Both the position numbers and the translations under genes were made by a program. Below the pieces are notes generated by a model. It did not search any database and had not been told where the DNA came from. It saw only the letters and a program-made list of their open reading frames with translations. Source: Exophiala sp. HKRS030 (Eukaryota; Ascomycota; Eurotiomycetes; Chaetothyriales; Herpotrichiellaceae). From it: 64,000 nt of DNA. Location: positions 1-64,000 of the forward strand of contig JAHWDD010000004.1 of the NCBI GenBank assembly GCA_023897205.1, given 5' to 3'. Of this stretch, positions 57,209-64,000 are shown one piece after another; position 1 is the first letter of the stretch; each line of letters starts with the position of its first letter.

Positions 57209-58778
57209 TCACACCAACGTCTCCACCTTGCCTTCTTCCACTGCCGTCGCTGCTGTCGCTGCCGCCGCCGTCACATCCGGTGAACCGCCTCTTACCAAGT
57301 TGAGTGCCGCAGCACCAGCATCTCTTCCACTCCCACCTGGAGTTCTAACCCCACTCGGTGTTTGCGGTCTACTCGCACTCCCACTTCCGCGGTCACCAAC
57401 CACGGCCGCTACAAGGCTGACATTCTCGCGAAACGCCACATATTCCGTATCCGCATAGCCCAGAACACTCATGATCTCAGAGCTCCGCAAGCCCTTGATC
57501 CTTGCGACTTCGGCCGCAGAGTAGTTCACTACGGCACGCCCGATCTCCTCGCCTTTGCTGACAAGCTGCATCGATGCGGAGCTTGAATCTCCAGTGGGTG
57601 AAAGTGAGCCGAGGGGGAGCTTGTCGACGACGACCAGACGGACGGATTCTTGCTGGGCAAAGGAGCCTTCCACGTTGACGATGCCGACGGGGAGGAGGCC
57701 TGCTTTGTTGAGCAGCGCGTTGCAAGCTCCCCGGTCGATGTAGATGGTACCGTGGGGAGCCAGGCCGTGGAGGATCCAGAATGCTCGGTTTCGGATTGGG
57801 GATGGGGATGGGATGAAGCGCGTGTGCAGAGGGGGCGCTGGGTGGTCGTCGGATAGTGATGCTGTTGATGATGAGAGGTCAGTGTCGACGGGTGGATGGA
57901 GGTGGCGGATGATGGCAGCGATGTTTCCTGGTTTGGAGGATTTGGTGATGATGGTAGACGTCCCTGCCGCTGTGGCGAGGCGGGCAGCGACGATTTTGGT
58001 CGCCATTCCGCCCGTCCCTAGGGCAGAGCCTGCAGATGATACATCAACTTGTAAAGCATCGATGTCGTCGACTACAAGGATTGGTTTGGCGTCGGGGAAT
58101 TTACGAGGGTTAGAGTCGTACAGAGCATCGACATCTGTCATGAGGAAGAGGTAGTCAGCATGCACCATTGCCGACGTGATGGCCGAAAGGGTGTCGTTGT
58201 CGCCAAATTTGATCTCGGAGACGGCTAATGTGTCGTTTTCGTTCACGATGGGCACGACACCCATGGACAGCGTTTCGGCAAGTGTGTTTTGTGCATTGAG
58301 GTACTGCGACCGGTCGGCAATGTCGTTGCGTGTTAGCAAGATTTGTGCGACGGGTTGATTCATATGTGCGAATAGAGAATCCCAGATGGACATTAGTCGG
58401 GATTGACCAATTGCGGCGAGTGCCTGCATAGATGTCCTGTCAGCCATTCGATCCGTCTAGTGGTCTGCGATATAGTGGTCGGTCTGAGCAATTAGAGCCA
58501 CCATCAGCAAGGAGAATTACCTGGACTTGGGCCAAATGCTTAGGCCTTTTCGCCATATTCATCCTCTGCAGGCCAACACCGATGGCACCTGAAGAGACAA
58601 TAACGACTCGATGTCCATCTCGCCGTAACTTGATTGCCGTCTCAACAATCAATGACAGAATTGACAGGATCGGTTCATGAGTTTTTTCATCCACGATCGA
58701 AGACGTTCCTATGACGATGGTAAGCTTTTTGTCCTTTCTATTACTTTGCACATTCCCTGGGCTGAGTTTGTAGATCAT
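57209..58778 (-). CDS. PRO1: glutamate 5-kinase
   Basis: Glutamate 5-kinase phosphorylates L-glutamate with ATP, the first step of proline synthesis, in the cytosol. Exon 1 (58,778-58,521) carries the amino-acid-kinase start [12 protein letters not shown] and [12 protein letters not shown]. An intron (58,520-58,424, donor GTAATT, acceptor TGCAG) is removed inside [16 protein letters not shown]. Exon 2 (58,423-57,209) continues with [43 protein letters not shown] and GTGGMATKI, all typical kinase motifs. A C-terminal PUA domain follows ([19 protein letters not shown]...GLRSSEI). The protein has 490 residues, about the usual length for the fungal kinase without a fused reductase. An Ala/Thr-rich extension closes it. 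It is divergent from ATP23. Confidence 0.96.
58424..58520 (-). other. intron of PRO1
   Basis: A 97-nt intron with donor GTAATT and acceptor TGCAG on the minus strand. Its removal joins two conserved segments of the kinase domain in frame. Confidence 0.9.
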
Positions 58779-59634
58779 GGCTTCTCATACCAATCTTGAT
58801 GACTATGGTCAAGTGCTTGACACTCTTCCCTCTGAGAGGAGAGGAATGGCCGTTCATGTTTATTGTTTTATGTTTATTGTATTTGAAGGTAGAGAGGTGT
58901 AAAAAGTAGACTATCCGATAGTCGCATGGCTGATATGGAAGGGAGAGAAATTAATGGAAGAAGCAGGACTATGGAGATGACAGATGGAAGCAAGGCTGTC
59001 ACGCCCTTCGAGATGCCATTTCTGGTAACAAGCTTTTATGCAAAGTATGGGGAAGAATATTCTGTTCAGGGTAGAAATCAGTGTGTTGACTCTTAAGAAT
59101 CTTGACCGCCCTGTGAGAATCTTTTGTCAATGTCATTCACTTTGACTTTTTTGTGGCTCAGGCGGCCAGGGTTGGGGAAACGCGAGGCTGTGGTTGGTCC
59201 AATGGCGGGATTTGTGGTCAATATTCGGTTTAGGGCGACTGCACGGGTTCTGAGTGAGTCAGGTACTTTGAAGTAGGATATATCCGCCCAATGACAACCA
59301 CTATAACAAGGACAAGCTGTATAGACCACATAGCTAAGAGTGGCACGTCTGAGTTTTCCATTGTAGGTGCATTGCCAGAATATTGGTATCAATGTAGGAT
59401 TGGTAGATTGTGTACCTTGTCATCAATAGGTGCTGCACTACGAAATGTACATCGCCTGTGTCGGCCTTGGCAAATCCAGAAACATTTCGATTTCCTGTTT
59501 GGTCCGAATCAACTTTTTGACCAGCAGAAGCTCAACAACGACCACGTTGTAGCTCTACCATAGACACCTTCATCCCACCTCAACGATCCTCCTACTCTCC
59601 ACCCGGACCGTCTTCTCCTCGACTTACTTCCATC
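58779..59634. promoter_or_regulatory. divergent promoter region between PRO1 and ATP23
   Basis: The two genes are transcribed away from each other from this 856-bp interval, so it must carry both promoters. I could not single out a regulatory site. Confidence 0.5.
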
Positions 59635-60453
59635 ATGACAGAATTAACGCCTCCCACTGCCTCTCCTTCTTCTTCCTCCCCCCATCCGCACCACCACCAT
59701 CCTCTATACCATGGAACGGCAACACCTACGTACCCAGCGAGACACGACTCGGCCGAGCGAAAATGTGGTGGCGCGTCCTGACAAACCAGCTCCCCGAAGC
59801 CGAAGTCAAGAAATACTGGTGGGACACGGACGTGCGATACAGCGAATTCGACTGCCGAACATGCGAGAAATGGCGCGACGACCTGCTCAAGACCTCACCG
59901 ATCATCGTGTACATGAACCAGCAGATCAAGCAGTTGGGCGGCGACGTCGGCAAGCACAACATCCGCTGCCGCACGTGTCCGGAGTTCGCCGAGAGTGGCT
60001 TCGATGCGGATTTCGGTATCAAGATCTGCGCAAACCATGTCCAGACAAAGTCCAAGATGGAGGATGTCATTGCCCATGAGATGGTGCATGCGTATGATAT
60101 TTTGAGGTTTAGGACGTTGTTGGATCAGACTAATCTAAAGCATGCTGCTTGTTCGGAGGTGAGTCGCTTCATTTCGTCGGTTAGTTTTCTTGTCTTTGCG
60201 CCCTTCTGACTCTCCTGCACAACAGATCCGGGCGAGCAACCTCAGCGGCGAGTGTCGATGGGCGAACGAGTTCTTCAAGAATGGGTTTCTGAAGTTCACC
60301 AACCATCAACAGGACTGTGTAAGGAGGAGGGCGGTATTATCGTTGACAGGCCGCCCCGATTGTAAGAGTGATGTCGAAGCAGTTAAAGCAGTCAATGAGG
60401 TGTGGGACAGCTGTTTCCGGGATACAAGACCGTTTGACGAAGTGTACCGATGA
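59635..60453 (+). CDS. ATP23: mitochondrial inner membrane metalloprotease Atp23, frame broken by one base
   Basis: Atp23 processes the Atp6 precursor and aids ATP synthase assembly in the mitochondrial intermembrane space. The zinc site HEMVHAYD lies near 60,075-60,098 in exon 1. Cysteine pairs are CRTCEKW and CRTCPEF, and the C-terminus holds [11 protein letters not shown] and [11 protein letters not shown] 67-nt intron (60,159-60,225; GTGAGT...AACAG) separates ACSE from [10 protein letters not shown]. The likely start is the ATG at 59,635 ([15 protein letters not shown]), but that frame stops just after 59,763. The conserved part runs in another frame from 59,763 ([14 protein letters not shown]). 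One more A in the AAAA at 59,760-59,763 joins them into 250 residues. If the upstream part is not coding, the start is 59,763. Confidence 0.88.
60159..60225 (+). other. intron of ATP23
   Basis: A 67-nt intron with donor GTGAGT, branch-like CTGAC and acceptor AACAG. Its removal rejoins the conserved [16 protein letters not shown] segment. Confidence 0.93.
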
Positions 60454-60723
60454 TGAGGTTGTCTTTTGGCTTACGACGCTTAGGCCTTAGAGCGAGGGCT
60501 TCTTGATTTTTCAGCGTGGCGTTGGTGGTTGGGTCTCCCATATCTTGTGGATCGTCACAGGTAACACGATGAATACTTGTGTGTATATATACCTATGTAA
60601 CTACAAACTCCTTTCCTGCTTTACGCGCATCCAGACGACCATCCGTTCTCCATACGAAGGCCCCTGAGCGGGGATGTGTTTCCAACGCCGGTAAATGCAC
60701 AAACCGATAGACCTCCGACAGAC

Positions 60724-61652
60724 TTAGTCCCTCCAGCGATTTAAGAATTTCTGCATCCCACCATCCGTTGGTTGAGGAGCCGCGGCAACCTTGATAATCG
60801 TCAGCACTTGCACCAAAATGTGACAGAGAACAGAGTAACTTGATAACTCACCGTGGGTTCTTTACTCTGAACAGTAAACGTCTGCATGTTGGTGATGGTA
60901 GTTTGTGCATTTGGTGGACCCGCCACCGTCTTGTAGACGGTGTACGCACTGGTCGGATACTGCGCAGACGGATTCTTCGCTGTGATCTTGCTCGGGGCCA
61001 CAGGAGGCATAGGGCATATCGGATTGAGCCACTCTGCAGAGTATACGGGGTATCGTACTGAGCATCACCAGCAGATACGGCGGCGTCCGGGTTGACCTGA
61101 GCAGATTGGATATTGTTGATATCTTCTGGACCGTCGGTTCCCGAAATGGTTCGTAGGCCGATTTGCACCGAGTTTGGGAATGTGCCGGTCATACTGGACA
61201 GGGTGAAGCGGTCTGAGAAGTTGATGACACTGCCTCCCGTTGCAGCGGAGATGAATTTCAGGAAATAGGCATTCTTGACATTTGCACCCCATCCGGCCGT
61301 CAAGGCCACTCGAATGGAACTGCCATCGTCATAGTTGCCGGCAGCTTCGAGTGTTGCTAATTGAATCTGAAAGTTGAGGAGTGAGAGTCAGCCTCCAAGA
61401 TTTCATGTCTATGTCAGGAACAAGCAACAAAGTAGAGCTCACATAATTGGCATCAGTATTGCCTCCTGCGCACAAGAAGATCTGGTAAGAAGCCAGGTCC
61501 GTGAGCGCAGGAGTGTTTCCAGACTCTTTCCACTCAATATCCAAAGTTAACCCTGTGATTGTGTCTCCCGGTGCGGGAGATGTGACTTCAACATCGGCCA
61601 CAGCGAAGGAGATGAGGGCCGCAGTCAGGAGGTAAACACTCCGTAATATCAT
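60724..61652 (-). CDS. secreted KRE9/KNH1-like cell wall protein, frame broken by one base
   Basis: The protein starts MILRSVYLLTAALISFAVA, a clear signal peptide, then an immunoglobulin-like KRE9/KNH1 N-terminal domain (DVEVTSPAPGDTITG...LDIEWKESGNTP) found in fungal cell-wall beta-1,6-glucan and related surface proteins. Exon 1 is 61,652-61,443; intron 61,442-61,367 has GTGAGC and TTTCAG. Exon 2 (61,366-60,852) carries the FSDRFTLSSMTG stretch and the segment SIRYA. The frame then breaks at GGG 61,012-61,014 on the plus strand; one more G restores SIRYAPMPPVAPSKIT, a segment typical of the family. Intron 60,851-60,790 (GTGAGT...TCAAG) precedes exon 3 (60,789-60,724), ending FLNRWRD. The corrected length is 263 residues. 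No GPI signal is visible, so it is probably secreted. Confidence 0.85.
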
Positions 61653-62271
61653 GATTGCCGGGTTTTCTGTGGTGGAATATGGCGCTCAAGAGGTGCTTCG
61701 AGCGAAGTGAATGTCCGCGGGGAGTTCTTTGCTGTTTGTAGAGGAGCAAGAAGGCGCTAGGAGATACTCAGATCAGAGCCTCAGACGTTATGTTTGAAAG
61801 GTTGAGATTGAGGGTGCAGTGGCAGTGGCAGTGGGAGCGGCTGCGCGTGGCTTACCCTGACTACGGAGTACGGAGTACTTCTTCTGACAGAACTTCGTCT
61901 TCCTCAGGCTGGGCATTCTAAGTAAGGCTTGGGGCCATGGGGGGCTTGGACGTGGAGTTTGACGCGGTCGCGGTGCTTCTCGCTGGACAATTCCGGGCGC
62001 AGAAAACGCCCCCAGGCATATGCATTAGGCGCAGCCTGTCAACGAAAGATTGGGCATAAGGCAGCCCTTCGACTTCAGACTCCTTATTGGCTCTTCCCCA
62101 CCTGCTTCCCACCCACCTAAACAAAAATGACGAACCTCCGAGTGCGGCCACACGTGCGAGGTGCAACCAGCGAAATGTCCTCTCCACCAAGATATCAAGG
62201 TGACATGGTCTCCATCTCTCGAGTTTGTTCGAAACATCAACTTCCACGTTCACCAAACCACAGTTTCCAAC
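61653..62271. promoter_or_regulatory. divergent promoter region, KRE9-like gene and SRP receptor beta
   Basis: A 619-bp interval between divergent starts. It holds a double TACGGAGTA motif at 61,862-61,877. The TATA-type or other core elements cannot be assigned with confidence. Confidence 0.45.
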
Positions 62272-63241
62272 ATGGGCTGGTCATCGCCCGACAGTTGGCT
62301 AACTAGGCTTTTTTCTGGCGATCCTCTTGCAATCGCCATTGCATTCCTCGTCAGCATCACCCTGCCAGTCCTACTACACTTCTATTTCTACACACAGAGC
62401 GCACGTTCACGACTTACGCCGACCATCTTAGTACTAGGGGCTAGTGGAGCTGGAAAGACTTCGCTGGTGTCTTTGGTGAGGAGTTCTTGCATCTACCATA
62501 CGAGACTGCATGGTCTAATCCTATCAGTTGCAAAAACAATCATCCAATCCCGAGGACGAAGACATCGAGCCCGCCCCAACCCGCACCTCTCAAATCAACA
62601 CCAGAGTCAGCTTACTGCTTCCTGCCTCAATACCGCTCGGCTCCAACAAATACCGATCTGACAACGATACTTCGCTGAAGGATAGGCAACCTACCCCGTA
62701 TTCAATCATTGACACTCCTGGCCATGGAAAATTGAGATCAGAACATGCCTTGTCGCAGTTCTCAAATCCTGCTTTGCGCGGGTTGATCTTTGTGGTGGAT
62801 TCCAGTGTGTTGGATGCAACCAACGACAGCTCCGTTGCGAGAGATACCGCCGCATATTTACATGATGCCTTGTTCGCTCTACAGAGACGGACCACTGGAA
62901 AGGGCCCGATCAAAGGCAAGCCCGCCATTCCAGTCCTCATCGCTGCCAACAAACAGGACCTTTTCACATCGCTACCAGCGGGTGCAGTTAGTCAGCGGTT
63001 GCAAGCTGAGGTTGAGCGGGTTAAAGTCTCAAGAACAAAAGGTCTTTCCACTGTAGGTCAGGACACTGATGCTGATGCCGAAGAGGAAGTTCTCGGTGGT
63101 GGAGGTGAAGACAAGTTCACATTCAAGTTGCTGGAAGACGAGTATGACATCAAAGTTGATGTGATTGGGGGTGCCGTCAAGGGCGAGGAGGCCGGTAAAG
63201 GTGTGAGGAGATGGGAGGAATGGATCGGAAGTTGTCTCTGA
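62272..63241 (+). CDS. SRP102: signal recognition particle receptor subunit beta
   Basis: The beta subunit is a small membrane GTPase that anchors the SRP receptor in the endoplasmic reticulum. The ATG at 62,272 begins MGWSSPDSW, followed by a single membrane span (about residues 17-40, LAIAIAFLVSITLPVLLHF). Then come the P-loop GASGAGKTS, the G3 motif DTPGHGKLR and the G4 motif NKQD in AANKQDLF. An intron at 62,476-62,527 (GTGAGG...ATCAG, 52 nt) splits TSLVSL from LQKQSSNPEDED. The protein has 305 residues and ends RRWEEWIGSCL, close to the family's typical C-terminus. It converges with NAA30, with 47 bases between the two stop codons. Confidence 0.94.
62476..62527 (+). other. intron of SRP receptor beta
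   Basis: A 52-nt intron with donor GTGAGG and acceptor ATCAG. Its removal rejoins the frame directly after the P-loop helix. Confidence 0.9.
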
Positions 63242-63288
63242 AGAGGCTGCCGGATATCTTTCCCATGACATCTCACGCTTAGGCTGAT

Positions 63289-64000
63289 TCAAATTATCCC
63301 TCGACTGAAAATATCGTGTGGATCTTGGTCCTGATATCGTGGATCGTCTTGCGCACTAGGCGGAAGATCATGATATGGATCATAGTCGGTAGCAATACTC
63401 CCTACCCCCTCTTTCAAATATAGAAGCAATCGGTATGCACTGTTCCCATTCAGATAATATCTGTGCAATTTCTTGCTCCGGAGAAAGCCCAATCTCTCAT
63501 ACAGTTTCATGGCGGCGGTATTCGTCTCTTCGGTCTCCAATGCGATCTCGTCTGCATCTCTTTCAATCATCAAGTCGATAGCCTTGCTGACCAGTGTAGT
63601 CGCAATGCCTTTGCCGCGGAACGCCTCCTTCGTAGCTAACATGGCAATATACCCTCTCATTGGCCCTCCTCGATGTTGTTCCAGTTTACAAATGACAACC
63701 CCAGCCAGCTTGTTATTGTCCGTGGTATCAACTGCCATAAAACACAATTCGGCCCATTGATACAGAAAATACCTGTAGACATAAATACTGTAGGGTTCGG
63801 ACAGATCTCTGGAGATCAATTCCCGAATTTGAGGCAGGTATTGGCCTTCTTTTTCTAGGGAGTATTGAATGTAGGCGATGCCTGGAGGGGTGGTCTGGAA
63901 GTGCGCACTCGGCGAAAGTAGAATATCGGCCTGTTCCTTGGGTTTGTTGGTGGTGGTAACGATTTTGCGGTGGTCGCCGTCATCATGGTCAACGTTGGCA
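63289..64000 (-). CDS. NAA30: N-alpha-acetyltransferase 30, NatC catalytic subunit (partial)
   Basis: NatC acetylates the N-termini of proteins starting Met-Leu, Met-Ile, Met-Phe and similar. The C-terminal 235 or so residues are in the window, and the open frame continues past base 64,000, so the start lies outside. Key stretches are DLSEPYSIYVYRYFLYQW, the acetyl-CoA loop RGKGIATTLV, the conserved IALETEETNTAAMKLYERLGF of the GNAT fold, and RYYLNGNSAYRLLLYLKE. A Pro/Asp/Gln-rich tail ends IFSRGII. The visible upstream part, GIAYIQYSLEKEGQYL, also fits the family's N-terminal helix region. It ends 47 bases from the SRP receptor beta stop codon. Confidence 0.93.
   Translation of the reverse strand, partial: ANVDHDDGDHRKIVTTTNKPKEQADILLSPSAHFQTTPPGIAYIQYSLEKEGQYLPQIRELISRDLSEPYSIYVYRYFLYQWAELCFMAVDTTDNNKLAGVVICKLEQHRGGPMRGYIAMLATKEAFRGKGIATTLVSKAIDLMIERDADEIALETEETNTAAMKLYERLGFLRSKKLHRYYLNGNSAYRLLLYLKEGVGSIATDYDPYHDLPPSAQDDPRYQDQDPHDIFSRGII

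Overview
The window looks like nuclear DNA of a filamentous ascomycete (Pezizomycotina). The support is short introns with GT(A/G)AG(T/C)-type donors, a repeat block with the exact signature of repeat-induced point mutation (RIP), and single-copy genes of ascomycete type: a CP2/Grainyhead factor, an MIT-domain protein, a KRE9/KNH1-like wall protein, ATP23, NAA30 and PRO1. The class cannot be fixed from the sequence alone.

Bases 1 to about 18,120 are a transposon graveyard. CpA and TpG are almost absent, while CpG, CpC and CpT persist, so no reading frame survives. When TAG/TAA are read as former Gln/Trp codons, coherent relics appear. A Ty3/gypsy relic lies on the plus strand (about 1,050-7,150). 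Next comes an element with an Ulp1-like (C48) cysteine peptidase ORF, bounded by imperfect terminal inverted repeats near 7,488 and 18,361. A complete 7,371-bp chromodomain-bearing Ty3/gypsy element (10,069-17,439, minus strand) is nested inside the peptidase ORF. It has two 399-bp LTRs, a 5-bp target duplication and an antisense ORF between pol and one LTR. A partly RIPed hAT transposase relic follows (about 18,660-19,938) with a cluster of palindromic CTCGAG repeats at its end.

From 20.1 kb on the DNA has normal composition but is gene-poor up to 57 kb. It holds an ankyrin protein with a HeLo-like N-terminus (23.2-25.9 kb), a J-domain protein (30.0-31.1 kb), a CP2 transcription factor (34.4-37.0 kb), an FHA/SNIP1-type splicing factor (45.9-47.4 kb) and a large MIT-domain protein (48.8-52.4 kb). 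The long gaps between them carry short tandem duplications, microsatellites, a 44-base C tract and a recurrent TACGGAGTA motif.

Bases 57.2-64.0 kb are compact and ordinary: PRO1 (glutamate 5-kinase), ATP23, a secreted KRE9/KNH1-like protein, the SRP receptor beta subunit and NAA30 (NatC catalytic subunit, cut by the window end). They alternate in strand, with divergent promoters and close convergent ends. Their functions are unrelated housekeeping roles, with no sign of a cluster.

Five genes (J-domain, CP2, MIT, ATP23, KRE9-like) each lose frame at a short homopolymer, always by one missing base. Restoring that one base gives a plausible protein and a total CDS length divisible by three. This looks more like systematic homopolymer under-calling in the assembly than biological decay, although real pseudogenes cannot be excluded from sequence alone.
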